Shown here: piece by piece, positions 17,706 to 26,339 of the stretch
Layout of the letters: the number at the start of each line of letters is the position of its first letter
How positions within the stretch are numbered: position 1 is the first letter of the stretch
Origin: Salegentibacter tibetensis
Lineage (GTDB): Bacteria > Bacteroidota > Bacteroidia > Flavobacteriales > Flavobacteriaceae
Direction of reading: 5' to 3'
DNA length: 64,000 bases
NCBI RefSeq assembly: GCF_020164485.1
Contig: NZ_JAIQZA010000009.1
Span: 62,001-126,000 of the forward strand
Notes under the pieces: generated by a model
What the model was told of the DNA's origin: nothing
Databases searched by the model: none
Seen by the model: the letters and a program-made list of their open reading frames with translations, nothing else
Position numbers and translations under genes: made by a program

Positions 17706-19505
17706 ATGGATAATTTAGATTACGGAATTATAGGGAATTGCAAAAGTGCTGCGTTAATTTCAAAAACAGGTTCACTTGAATGGTGTTGTTTACCAAATTT
17801 TGCTTCGGCGGCTGTTTTTGCAAAACTCCTGGATGAAAAACGCGGTGGAAGTTTTGAATTTATTTTAGATGATTCCTATAAAATCACCCAGGAATATCTT
17901 TGGGAAACCAACATTTTAAATACTGAATTTACCGACGGTGAAAATTCCTTTCAGGTCATAGACTTTATGCCACGTTACCAGCGGGAAGATGGTACTTACT
18001 ACGCTCCGCCAGATGTGATTAGATTTATACGTTTAATTAGCGGAAAACCTAAGTTTAAGGTGAAGTATGATCCCCGTTTAGATTTTGCAAGGGAAAAAAC
18101 ATATAATGACCATAAAGGAAATTATATAAAAAGTTATACCAAAGAAGGTAAATACGATTCACTTTTTCTTTACTCTAATTTAGACCTAAATGACGTTTTA
18201 GAGCAAAATGAAATTGAATTAACCGGAAACGCTTATTTTCTGCTTGGTTATCACGAAAAGCTCATCACTCAATCTTTAGATCGCTCTTATTTAAAATTTC
18301 AGCGTACTAAGACCTATTGGATGAATTGGAGCGCGAAGACTACTCGTTACACCCATTATGAAAACGAAATAATGCGTAGCGCTTTGGTTTTAAAATGTCT
18401 TAGTTACAAGAAATCGGGTGCAGTTTTAGCAGCGGCAACAACTTCTTTGCCTGAAACTATTGGGGAAGAACGCAACTGGGATTATCGTTTTTGCTGGATT
18501 CGCGATGCTTCAATGGTAATTAAGGTGATGGCGGGTCTTGGTCATATAAAATCGGCTAAAGATTTTCTTCAATTTATCATTGATATTATTCCTGATAAAG
18601 ATGAGAAAATCCAGATTATGTACGGAATTGACGGGGAGAAGGAGCTTACCGAACATATCCTGGATCACTTATCTGGTTATAAAGATTCCCATCCTGTAAG
18701 GACTGGAAATGCTGCTTATATCCAAAAGCAAAACGATATCTACGGAATTTTGATGGAGGTGATCTATCAGCAATTCAACCAATTTGAAACTTCTTTGGAA
18801 AATTCTGAAGAACTCTGGACCGTAGTGCGAGGAATTGTCAAAATTGTAGAAGAAAACTGGCAAAAACCAGATAAAGGAATATGGGAATTACGTACCGAAG
18901 ACCGGCATTTTGTATTTTCAAAACTCCTGTGTTGGGTAGCAATAGATCGTGCGATAAAGATCGGGGAAGTATTAAGAATGGGAATAAACGATACTCATTG
19001 GAAATCTTTACGCGCCGAAATTTACAACGATATTTATAATAATGGCTGGAATGAGGAAGTTCAGGCTTATACCCAATATTACGGATCTAAAGACCTGGAT
19101 GCTTCAACTTTATTGATGGAGCAATATGGGTTTATTGAGGCTAAAGATCCACGTTTTGTAAGTACGGTTCAAGCCACTGAAAGGGAATTATGCAAAGACG
19201 GACTGATGTATCGCTATAAAAATAAAGACGACTTTGGAGAACCAAGTTCTTCTTTTACTATTTGTACGTTTTGGCTTATAGACAGCTTGTTCAAAATAGG
19301 TGAGAAGAAGAAAGCAAAACAGATGTTCGATCAGTTGCTTTCGTATAGTAATCATTTAGGCTTGTTTAGTGAGGATATAGATTTTGAAACCAAAAGGTTA
19401 CTGGGTAATTTTCCGCAGGCTTATTCTCATTTGGCGTTAATAGAAACCGCCGCTAATTTTAGTATGGGAACTAGCTCTGAAGAAACCTGGCTTAGCGAGT
19501 TTTAA
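17706..19505 (+). CDS. Glycoside hydrolase family 15 (trehalase / glucoamylase-like)
   Basis: 599 residues, the usual length for cytoplasmic GH15 proteins related to the mycobacterial trehalase. Visible: the N-terminal GIIGNCKSAALISKTGSLEW beta domain, ERNWDYRFCWIRDAS at the start of the (alpha/alpha)6 barrel, GIWELR near 391 with the putative general acid Glu, and FSEDID followed by LLGNFPQAYSH near 560 with the putative base. No signal peptide. Divergent from otsAB, it could degrade the trehalose that OtsAB makes, but GH15 also includes glucoamylases and dextranases, so the substrate is inferred from context. The stop codon overlaps that of the convergent MscS gene by 4 nt. Confidence 0.85.
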   Translation: MDNLDYGIIGNCKSAALISKTGSLEWCCLPNFASAAVFAKLLDEKRGGSFEFILDDSYKITQEYLWETNILNTEFTDGENSFQVIDFMPRYQREDGTYYAPPDVIRFIRLISGKPKFKVKYDPRLDFAREKTYNDHKGNYIKSYTKEGKYDSLFLYSNLDLNDVLEQNEIELTGNAYFLLGYHEKLITQSLDRSYLKFQRTKTYWMNWSAKTTRYTHYENEIMRSALVLKCLSYKKSGAVLAAATTSLPETIGEERNWDYRFCWIRDASMVIKVMAGLGHIKSAKDFLQFIIDIIPDKDEKIQIMYGIDGEKELTEHILDHLSGYKDSHPVRTGNAAYIQKQNDIYGILMEVIYQQFNQFETSLENSEELWTVVRGIVKIVEENWQKPDKGIWELRTEDRHFVFSKLLCWVAIDRAIKIGEVLRMGINDTHWKSLRAEIYNDIYNNGWNEEVQAYTQYYGSKDLDASTLLMEQYGFIEAKDPRFVSTVQATERELCKDGLMYRYKNKDDFGEPSSSFTICTFWLIDSLFKIGEKKKAKQMFDQLLSYSNHLGLFSEDIDFETKRLLGNFPQAYSHLALIETAANFSMGTSSEETWLSEF

Positions 19506-20563
19506 AAATTCGACTGCTTATCATCATCTTTATTGATTTGTACGCGGCTTTTAGGGAGACTCTCCGGATAATTCTCTTTGAGGAAATCTATGAGTTTCTC
19601 CCTAATAAATACGCGTAAATCAAAAGCTGTGGGGGAATCTTTCGCACTTACCAAAACCCTTATTTCCATAGACCTGTCGGTTGCATCGGTCACCTGAACT
19701 ACTTTGGCTTGTTTATCCCAAAGTGGAGTGATTTCAAGTAATCTGTCCAGTTCTTCCCTAATTTTATCTACCGGAACGGTATAATCGGTGTAAATGAATA
19801 CAGTTCCTAAAAGATCAGCAGAATTTTTAGTCCAGTTTTGAAAAGGGGTTTCTATAAAATAAGTAGAGGGAACTACCAATCTTCTTTTATCCCATATTTT
19901 TATCACAACGTAAGTAAGGGTGATCTCTTCAATCCAACCCCATTCGTTTTCCACAATTACTGCATCCTGTAATCTTATAGGTTGTGTAAATGCAATTTGT
20001 ATTCCCGCAAGTAAAGTTCCAATAGCTTTTTGCGCAGAAAAACCTATAATAATTCCTGCAATCCCTGCTGAAGTTAAAACGCTTACCCCAACAGAACGTA
20101 TACTATCAAAGCTCATTAATGCAATTCCAATAGCCAAAATCACAATAATGAAAATGATAGTATTCTCCAGGATATTAAACTGTGTATAAATTTTTCTGGC
20201 CTTTAAGTTATCCGAAGTATTTACATCATAACGCTTCAGCACATGGGTCTTGAGAATTTTAAGAGTGAGAATAATTAACCACGTAGCGCTTAGAATTATT
20301 GCCAGGGTACTTAATGGTTGAAGAAGATCATAGGTGTATTCATATCTAAAAATCTTGCTTAATAATGCAACTTTCAAAATTAAAGCAGCCAGGAATATTA
20401 ATAATGGCACCCAAACCCTATGCGCGAAATTTCCTGGTAGGATATTTTTTGGATCTTTTCCTATTTTCTTCAGTATATAAAAGGCGATAAAAAAACATAC
20501 TAGAAGGATAATTACACCAATGAGAATGTATCTGAGCATTAAAGGGTCTGAGGTCATAAACAA
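19502..20563 (-). CDS. MscS-family mechanosensitive channel (short paralogue)
   Basis: 353 residues with several N-terminal transmembrane segments (about 9-29, 48-70, 83-105, 130-155) and an MscS core near 160-330: SVLTSAGIAGIIIGFSAQKA matches the Ala/Gly-rich pore helix, then DAVIVENEWGWIEEITLTYV is the beta domain. The channel opens on membrane tension to release solutes after osmotic downshift. It starts 2 bp after the stop of the larger MscS gene and is therefore co-transcribed with it. It converges on GH15 with a 4-nt overlap of the coding ends. Confidence 0.9.
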   Translation of the reverse strand: MFMTSDPLMLRYILIGVIILLVCFFIAFYILKKIGKDPKNILPGNFAHRVWVPLLIFLAALILKVALLSKIFRYEYTYDLLQPLSTLAIILSATWLIILTLKILKTHVLKRYDVNTSDNLKARKIYTQFNILENTIIFIIVILAIGIALMSFDSIRSVGVSVLTSAGIAGIIIGFSAQKAIGTLLAGIQIAFTQPIRLQDAVIVENEWGWIEEITLTYVVIKIWDKRRLVVPSTYFIETPFQNWTKNSADLLGTVFIYTDYTVPVDKIREELDRLLEITPLWDKQAKVVQVTDATDRSMEIRVLVSAKDSPTAFDLRVFIREKLIDFLKENYPESLPKSRVQINKDDDKQSNF

Positions 20564-20565
20564 TT

Positions 20566-22338
20566 TTATTTATTTGACTTTTGAGGATTTTCTGCCTTAA
20601 AATGGGGCTCTTTTAATTCTACTCGCGAGCGTGTAAAGTATATACCTTCTTCCAGTTCCTTAATATAAGCAACCATCTGTTCCCTTAATTTGCAATGAAG
20701 TTCCCAGGCGATAACACCCGTCCTTGCACTACAAATTGCCCTTAGTTTCAAGGATTTTTCGGTCATGTCGGTAACATGTAGCATTGGAGGATGTTCTTCG
20801 TCCCATTCTTCAGAATTTTCAAGTAATTCTTTAAATTTCAGTCTAAGTTTTTCTACATCAACACGGTAATCTACATAGAGTTCAATTTCATTAATAGTAT
20901 TCGGACTCGTTATTGAAAGATTTTCAAAAGTATCTGAGATTACTGTTTTTAGAGGAACAATCAACCTTCTAAGGTCCCAGGTTCTCACTATCATATAGGT
21001 GAACCTAATGTCTTCTACATAACCCCAGCGATCATCAATTATAACAGTATCTCCAATTCTTGCAGGTTTGGTAATTGCAATTTGGACTCCTGCAATAATA
21101 TTTCCCAAAGTGCTTTGGGCAGCAATACCTAAAATTATGGTGGCCAATCCCGCGGAAGCCAGCATAGAAACACCCAGTTTTTCCAAAGAGCGGAATTGTG
21201 AAAGAATAACTGCTGTACCAACAATCACTACAGTAAAGGTTAGAATTCTTCTGGCCACGGATAAATATGTTAAGAGTTGGCGGGATTCGTGACTGTCTTC
21301 TGAAGTCACATCGCCAATCTTATTTTCAGCAACATAGCGCATAAAGAAATCTAAAATCCGCATAAAAAACCAGGTGCCTGAAGCAATAACAATGGCTAGT
21401 AGAATGGCGTAAACAGTACTGGAAAAAGCGCCGGAATAAGAAATAAGGTTATTAAGACTAATATAAAAAAACAAAACCCCGGTAGCCAAAGCCGCGGGAA
21501 CACCCAGTCGTTTAGACAAATCCAGGATTAAGGGCTTATCAAAAGCTTTAGCAATTCTTCTTATTAAAATTATTACAACTCTTCCCAAAATATAGGAAAC
21601 TATCATCAGCAAAAAAGTAAGAACGGGCTTCCATAAAGGGACGGAGCCAATTTGCACTTGTGACCAGGTTGGCATATATCGGTCTAGAAATGTTGGGCCG
21701 TAAATCTGGTAAAGTTCTTCGGTATTTTCAACGGTATTTGCAGAAATTAACCAAAAAGCTCCATAATCTCTATATTTCACTCTTTGCACTCTAAAAATTA
21801 TATCCCGGTTTTCTATCTGTGTTTCTCCAAAAACAACACTTCTTCTAGGCTGTCCCGCTACCGCTTGATTAGTTGTGGTCATAATATCTATTTGTCCGTC
21901 AGGACGGTCTGATAAGGCATCCCAGCTAATGGCTATCCGTTGGTCCATCACAAAATAGAGTTTCTTGGCCATATCAATTGCCTCTTTCTCGGTTATAGTG
22001 TTAGGCATTAAATTAAGGTTTAGGGCATAGGCAGCATCTTTGAAATTTTTATTTCTACAACTTATTACAAAATGTTCCAGCGTAGCTTGCGGAGTTTGTA
22101 GATTGAATTTATTTGGCGGAAAACCCAAAGGATTATTCAATCTGGTTATGAGGTAATAAGCTTCATTATAATCTTTTAAACTATTGGGTAGATAATCAGA
22201 TTGAGTAGTATCACCTATTTTTTCTGTGGATGGAAGTTCATCTTCAGTGCTTGTGGAATCCTGTTGGAAAGCAAAAGCTGAAATTTGCAGTAAGAATATA
22301 CTGAAACCTAAAAAGAGCAATCTTACACGGTTTTCCAT
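20566..22338 (-). CDS. MscS-family mechanosensitive channel with exported N-terminal domain
   Basis: 590 residues: signal peptide (about 1-24, ending FAF), a periplasmic domain of about 180 residues containing ATLEHFVISCRNKNF, then at least four membrane segments from about 215, the pore helix SMLASAGLATIILGIAAQ and the beta domain DTVIIDDRWGYVEDIRFTYM. Both MscS genes share these motifs and are tandem paralogues of different size. The large form resembles MscK/YbdG-like channels with extra domains. Located beside trehalose genes, it probably serves osmotic downshift. No promoter was identified in the 60 bp before its start. Confidence 0.9.
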   Translation of the reverse strand: MENRVRLLFLGFSIFLLQISAFAFQQDSTSTEDELPSTEKIGDTTQSDYLPNSLKDYNEAYYLITRLNNPLGFPPNKFNLQTPQATLEHFVISCRNKNFKDAAYALNLNLMPNTITEKEAIDMAKKLYFVMDQRIAISWDALSDRPDGQIDIMTTTNQAVAGQPRRSVVFGETQIENRDIIFRVQRVKYRDYGAFWLISANTVENTEELYQIYGPTFLDRYMPTWSQVQIGSVPLWKPVLTFLLMIVSYILGRVVIILIRRIAKAFDKPLILDLSKRLGVPAALATGVLFFYISLNNLISYSGAFSSTVYAILLAIVIASGTWFFMRILDFFMRYVAENKIGDVTSEDSHESRQLLTYLSVARRILTFTVVIVGTAVILSQFRSLEKLGVSMLASAGLATIILGIAAQSTLGNIIAGVQIAITKPARIGDTVIIDDRWGYVEDIRFTYMIVRTWDLRRLIVPLKTVISDTFENLSITSPNTINEIELYVDYRVDVEKLRLKFKELLENSEEWDEEHPPMLHVTDMTEKSLKLRAICSARTGVIAWELHCKLREQMVAYIKELEEGIYFTRSRVELKEPHFKAENPQKSNK

Positions 22339-22399
22339 ACTTTATATTTGAAATCAATTCGAAATTGACGAGTGGAATAATTCTAAAAATAGGGAATAA

Positions 22400-22430
22400 A
22401 AAAAGACCGTCTAAATTTGACGGCCTTTTT
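22400..22430 (-). terminator. Terminator of the fadNAE operon
   Basis: AAAAAGACCGTC and GACGGCCTTTTT form an 11/12-bp stem with a short loop and T-runs. It lies 22 bp past the acyl-CoA dehydrogenase stop codon and before the MscS promoter. Confidence 0.8.
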
Positions 22431-22451
22431 AAAACAGATTTATCAGAAATT

Positions 22452-24266
22452 TTAGAAACAATACTTATTTTCTGAAGTCAGTTTTTCAGCAATAGTGTTT
22501 CTTAATTCTACTACGTTTGGCATTCTATCATATTTAGTGAAACGCTTTAGACCCATTAGCATCATACGTTGTTCATCACCTTCGGCAAAAGAAGCAATTC
22601 CCTCTTTCGCTTTCTGGTTTACGGTATCTACAGCGTGATATAAATATAATTTTGCCATTGCGATTTGCTCTTTTTGAGCATCTTCACCAAAACGTTTTAC
22701 ATTTTTTTCGGCTCTTAGAATAGCAGATTCAGCCATATAAGCTTCTATAAGAATATCTGAAGCAGCCAAAAGCAATTGCTGGTGTTCTTCCAGATCCTGA
22801 CCAAATTTCTGAACTGCGCTTCCCGCTACCATCAAAAAAACTTTTTTCAGTTTCTTGATCATATCCTTTTCTTCAGCGAATAACTCATTAAAATCTGGTT
22901 TATCCATAGAAGGGATTCCGGTAAGTTCTTCTCCAACAGCCTGTGCCGGGCCCAAAAGATCTACGTGACCTTTCATCGCCTTTTTAATCAGCATTCCAAC
23001 GGCTAACATTCGGTTTATCTCGTTAGTACCTTCATAAATCCTGGCAATTCTTGCATCTCTCCAGGCAGATTCCATAGGGGTGTCTGCTGAAAAGCCCATT
23101 CCACCTAAAACTTGTATACCTTCATCACTACAGTTTTGAACATCTTCAGAGCAAGCCACTTTAAGAATTGAGCATTCTATTGCGTATTCCTCAAAAGTCT
23201 TTAACTCAGCATCAGCATGCGATTCTCCGGCTTCCATACGAAGATTGATTCGATCTTCAATATTCTTTGCTACACGGTAACTTGCTGCTTCACCAACCCA
23301 GGCTGAAGTAGCCATTTCAGCAAGTTTCAATTTTATGGCACCAAACTTTGCAATTGGTGTTTTAAACTGAACCCTGTCATTCGCATATTTTACAGCAACA
23401 TCGGTTACTCTTCGCTGAGCTTCAAGAGAAGCTGCGGCAAGTTTAATTCGTCCAACGTTTAGGGCATTCATGGCGATTTTAAATCCGTTTCCTCTTTCTG
23501 AAAGCATATTTTCAGCAGGTATCACGGTGTCGTTAAAAAATACCTGACGGGTAGAGGAAGCGTGGATTCCCAGTTTCTTCTCTTCTTCGCCAAAAGTAAT
23601 TCCGTTAGGATTTTCCTTATCGTATTCTACAATAAATCCGGTAATATTTTTATCGTCTTGAATTCGGGCAAAAACAATAAAAACAGTTGCAAACCCCGCA
23701 TTGGAGATCCACATTTTTTGTCCGTTTATCTTGTAATTTTTTCTGTCGTCGGTAAGCTCAGCTTTGGTTTTACCCGAATTGGCATCACTTCCGGCTCCCG
23801 GTTCGGTAAGACAGTAAGCGCCAAACCACTCTCCGGTAGCTAACTTCGGAATATACTTTTTGCGTTGTTCTTCATTTCCATAAAGCAGGATTGGCAAAGT
23901 CCCAATTCCAGTATGTGCTCCAAAAGCGGTAGCGATAGAACCGGTTGCTCCTGAAATATAATCGCAAACCAGCATTGTGGAAACGAAGCCCATTCCAAGG
24001 CCGTCGTATTCTTCCGGCACAGCTACCCCAAGAAATCCAAGTTCCCCGGCTTTGCCCATTACTTCTTCAGTAAGTGCGTAATTTTTCTTTTCGAATTCTT
24101 CCTTTTTCGGCCAGATCTCGCGATCAACAAATTCCTTAACCGAATCACGCATCATTTTTTGCTCCTCCGTAAAATCTTCCGGAGTAAATATATCTTCCGC
24201 CTTGGTTTCCTTTACCAGGAATTGCCCACCGCGGAGGAGTTTATCTTCTTTAATTGATTTTTCCAT
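22452..24266 (-). CDS. fadE: Acyl-CoA dehydrogenase
   Basis: 604 residues, longer than the 380-residue short/medium-chain enzymes and similar to B. subtilis FadE and very-long-chain types with an extra C-terminal helical domain. Motifs: FGAYCLTEPGAGSDANS (flavin-binding loop), MWISNAGFA, and ARIYEGTNEINRMLAVG with the FAD/substrate contacts. It catalyses the first step of beta-oxidation, forming trans-2-enoyl-CoA. It is the last gene of the fadN-fadA-fadE unit and is separated from fadA by a four-helix-bundle cassette whose left repeat array ends 32 bp before this start codon. The symbol is by order and similarity to Bacillus fadNAE. Confidence 0.9.
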   Translation of the reverse strand: MEKSIKEDKLLRGGQFLVKETKAEDIFTPEDFTEEQKMMRDSVKEFVDREIWPKKEEFEKKNYALTEEVMGKAGELGFLGVAVPEEYDGLGMGFVSTMLVCDYISGATGSIATAFGAHTGIGTLPILLYGNEEQRKKYIPKLATGEWFGAYCLTEPGAGSDANSGKTKAELTDDRKNYKINGQKMWISNAGFATVFIVFARIQDDKNITGFIVEYDKENPNGITFGEEEKKLGIHASSTRQVFFNDTVIPAENMLSERGNGFKIAMNALNVGRIKLAAASLEAQRRVTDVAVKYANDRVQFKTPIAKFGAIKLKLAEMATSAWVGEAASYRVAKNIEDRINLRMEAGESHADAELKTFEEYAIECSILKVACSEDVQNCSDEGIQVLGGMGFSADTPMESAWRDARIARIYEGTNEINRMLAVGMLIKKAMKGHVDLLGPAQAVGEELTGIPSMDKPDFNELFAEEKDMIKKLKKVFLMVAGSAVQKFGQDLEEHQQLLLAASDILIEAYMAESAILRAEKNVKRFGEDAQKEQIAMAKLYLYHAVDTVNQKAKEGIASFAEGDEQRMMLMGLKRFTKYDRMPNVVELRNTIAEKLTSENKYCF

Positions 24267-24298
24267 TATTTATATTGTTGTTTTATTTTTTTTGAAAT

Positions 24299-24333
24299 AA
24301 GAATCAGGAAACAAGATTCAAGATTCAAGACTT
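24299..24333. repeat. Left heptamer array of cassette 1
   Basis: Five consecutive 7-bp units on the plus strand: AAGAATC, AGGAAAC, AAGATTC, AAGATTC, AAGACTT. About 26 of 35 positions agree with the reverse complement of the right array, 18 of 19-21 in the inner three units. The stop codon of the cassette gene lies in this array. Confidence 0.8.
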
Positions 24334-24687
24334 TTCTAATCCGTCTATAAATCCTGATATCATTTTCTGTATTTCCTGAATTTTTAATTCAAATGCTTTA
24401 AATTTTTCTTCTGAAATATGTTCTTCTGAATAGGCAATTATTAATTGTGTTTCCCATTCAAAAGCCGAACCGAGACTATTTTCAAGATATTGGGTAAAAT
24501 GCTTATCGGTTCTTTTGCTCGTCCCCTCAGCAATATTTGAAGGAATAGAAACCGCACATCTTATTAATTGGGACACAAGATTAAATTTTTCAAAATCAGG
24601 AAAATTTCTAACCATTTTATAAGTTTCTCTAGTAAGAAACATTCCTTCTTTCCAAATTTTTAATTTTTTAAAATTGTGCCTTTGCAT
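24325..24687 (-). CDS. Four-helix-bundle protein (IVP/S23 family), cassette 1
   Basis: 120 residues, predicted all-helical. Starts with HNFKKLKIWKEGM and contains the family signature IRCAVSIPSNIAEGTSK, the hallmark of proteins encoded by 23S rRNA intervening sequences and related to the DGR accessory protein bAvd. The family forms barrel-like pentamers with a basic surface that can bind nucleic acid; the cellular role is not settled. It lies between fadA and fadE on the same strand with no own terminator, so it is co-transcribed. It shares only the family pattern with the cassette 2 protein, about one third identical by eye, so the two are not a recent duplication. Confidence 0.9.
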   Translation of the reverse strand: MQRHNFKKLKIWKEGMFLTRETYKMVRNFPDFEKFNLVSQLIRCAVSIPSNIAEGTSKRTDKHFTQYLENSLGSAFEWETQLIIAYSEEHISEEKFKAFELKIQEIQKMISGFIDGLEKS

Positions 24688-24706
24688 CTCTGGAGTTCTC
24701 GTTATA

Positions 24707-24741
24707 GTCTTGTATCTTGACTCTTAATTCTTGGATCTAAC
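24707..24741. repeat. Right heptamer array of cassette 1
   Basis: On the plus strand GTCTTGT, ATCTTGA, CTCTTAA, TTCTTGG and ATCTAAC, i.e. on the coding strand GTTAGAT, CCAAGAA, TTAAGAG, TCAAGAT, ACAAGAC. The first coding-strand unit contains the TAG stop codon of fadA (24737-24739). Confidence 0.75.
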
Positions 24742-25930
24742 TAAGAAACTCGTAAACCCCAGCAGCTCCCTGTCCGGTTCCTACGCACATGGTTACCATT
24801 GCGTATTTGTCTTTAAGGTTGCGTTTGCGCATTTCATCAAAGATCTGCACCGAAAGTTTTGCTCCTGTACAGCCCAGCGGATGGCCCATAGAAATAGCGC
24901 CTCCATTAGGATTCAAGGTCTCCGGATTTAAACCGAGTTCTCTTATTACTGCCAGTGATTGTGAAGCAAAAGCTTCATTCAATTCAATAAGTTGCATATC
25001 GTCCTGTTTCAATCCGGCTTGTTTTAAAGCCTTTGGAATAGCGTGAACCGGACCAATCCCCATAATTCTTGGATCTACACCAACCGGTGCATAACTCACC
25101 ATTCTCGCGATAGGTTCCAGGTTTAATTCTTTGACCATTTCTTCGCTCATTACCATTACAAAGGCAGCACCATCACTCATTTGTGAGGAATTACCAGCTG
25201 TCACACTTCCACCTTCAGCAAAAACCGGTCTTAGTTTGCCTAAAGCTTCTTTAGAAGTATCGGCACGCGGACCTTCATCTTTGTTTACCGTATATGTTTT
25301 GGTTTGTTTTTTTCCGTCTTTTCCCACAAAAGTTTCTTCCACATCTATCGGTACAATCTGACCCTGAAAACGATCTTCTTCTTGTGCTTTCAATGCTTTT
25401 TGATGGGAATTAAAAGCAAATTCATCCTGGTCTTCCCTTGAAACTTTGTATTTCTCGGCTACGGCTTCCGCGGTAAGTCCCATGCCCCAGTAATAATCTT
25501 CGTTGCCTTCTTTGGCAGTTTTATAATTGGGAACCGGTTTATAACCGCCCATCGGGATGTAACTCATACTTTCGGCCCCACCGGCGATAATACAATCGGC
25601 CATTCCGCTTTGGATCTTAGCCGAAGCAATCGCAATGGTTTCCAATCCTGAGGCACAATAACGGTTAACCGTCATCCCCGGAACCTTATCGGTATCCAAA
25701 CTCATTAATGAGATCAAACGCCCAACGTTTAAACCTTGTTCGGCTTCGGGCATTGCGTTTCCTACAATTACATCATCGATCCTTGTTTTATCAAAATCGG
25801 GTAATTGCTTCATCATATATTCTATGGTTTCTGCCGCCAGATCATCGGGCCGCTTAAACCTGAACACACCCCGGGGAGCTTTCCCCACGGCTGTTCTGTA
25901 TGCTTTTACTATGTATGCTGTTTTGTTCAT
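24737..25930 (-). CDS. fadA: Acetyl-CoA C-acyltransferase (3-ketoacyl-CoA thiolase)
   Basis: 397 residues, a standard thiolase. Active-site Cys92 in NRYCASGLE, the His in SMGHPLGCTGA (about 350), and the second Cys in MCVGTGQGAAG near 384. It cleaves 3-ketoacyl-CoA with CoA to give acetyl-CoA in the last step of beta-oxidation. It lies second in the fadN-fadA-fadE order. The ATG is only 4 nt from the left heptamer array of cassette 2, so the array is its mRNA leader and no Shine-Dalgarno sequence is present. The stop codon is the first TAG of the cassette 1 array. Confidence 0.95.
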   Translation of the reverse strand: MNKTAYIVKAYRTAVGKAPRGVFRFKRPDDLAAETIEYMMKQLPDFDKTRIDDVIVGNAMPEAEQGLNVGRLISLMSLDTDKVPGMTVNRYCASGLETIAIASAKIQSGMADCIIAGGAESMSYIPMGGYKPVPNYKTAKEGNEDYYWGMGLTAEAVAEKYKVSREDQDEFAFNSHQKALKAQEEDRFQGQIVPIDVEETFVGKDGKKQTKTYTVNKDEGPRADTSKEALGKLRPVFAEGGSVTAGNSSQMSDGAAFVMVMSEEMVKELNLEPIARMVSYAPVGVDPRIMGIGPVHAIPKALKQAGLKQDDMQLIELNEAFASQSLAVIRELGLNPETLNPNGGAISMGHPLGCTGAKLSVQIFDEMRKRNLKDKYAMVTMCVGTGQGAAGVYEFLS

Positions 25931-25934
25931 TTTT

Positions 25935-25969
25935 TAGTATTTAGATGTTAGTATTGAGTATTGAGAAAA
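25935..25969. repeat. Left heptamer array of cassette 2
   Basis: Five units on the plus strand: TAGTATT, TAGATGT, TAGTATT, GAGTATT, GAGAAAA. By eye 26 of 35 positions match the reverse complement of the right array. The cassette stop codon follows 1 nt inward and the fadA start codon lies 4 nt outward. Confidence 0.8.
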
Positions 25970-25970
25970 C

Positions 25971-26324
25971 TCAAACAGCTAACGATTTCATTAATGCATA
26001 ATTCATTTTTTGAACCTCAATCACTTCAGATAAAATTGGTGCAACTTTTTCTTGATCCACCAAATTCAATCTATGAGAAAGTAATAATTGAGTATAAAGT
26101 TCATAAGAAGATCCGCTTGCTATGCCTAAGAAATTTTTAAATTCTCCTTTGGTATTTCTACCGGCTCTTTCGGCAATATTAGAAGGAACTGAAACAGCAC
26201 TTCTTCTTATTTGACTCGTTAAACCAAACTTTTCTTCAGCTGGAAAATTAGCAGAGAGTAGGTAAGTTTTTTCAGCAATATCCATTGCTTTATTCCAAAT
26301 TTTTAAATCATTTAATTTGTGCAT
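25971..26324 (-). CDS. Four-helix-bundle protein (IVP/S23 family), cassette 2
   Basis: 117 residues from the ATG at 26324 (MHKLNDLKIWNKAMD), chosen because it matches the beginning of the cassette 1 protein (FKKLKIWKEGM). An in-frame GTG at 26348 would add 8 residues encoded inside the repeat array and is unlikely. Family signature: IRRSAVSVPSNIAERAGR; all-helical. It is the second IVP-like gene in the same operon. Sequence differs widely from cassette 1, apart from the family positions. Probably co-transcribed with fadN and fadA; the biological role of this family outside rRNA insertions is unknown. Confidence 0.9.
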   Translation of the reverse strand: MHKLNDLKIWNKAMDIAEKTYLLSANFPAEEKFGLTSQIRRSAVSVPSNIAERAGRNTKGEFKNFLGIASGSSYELYTQLLLSHRLNLVDQEKVAPILSEVIEVQKMNYALMKSLAV

Positions 26325-26339
26325 ATTTCTGATTTTTAG

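Larger units (their letters stand above)
24299..24741 (-). mobile_element. Four-helix-bundle cassette 1 with inverted heptamer arrays
   Basis: The unit comprises two inverted arrays of five 7-bp repeats (24299-24333 and 24707-24741) and one gene (24325-24687). It fills the gap between fadA and fadE. In the fadA direction it begins at the TAG stop of fadA. No transposase, target duplication or attachment site is visible, so mobility is inferred only from its discrete borders, the second cassette of the same design 1.2 kb away and the family's known occurrence as insertions in 23S rRNA genes. Confidence 0.55.

Noticed and set aside
19502-22338. Two MscS ORFs as one gene broken by frameshift
   Set aside because: Each ORF has a complete pore helix and beta domain, so they are paralogues.
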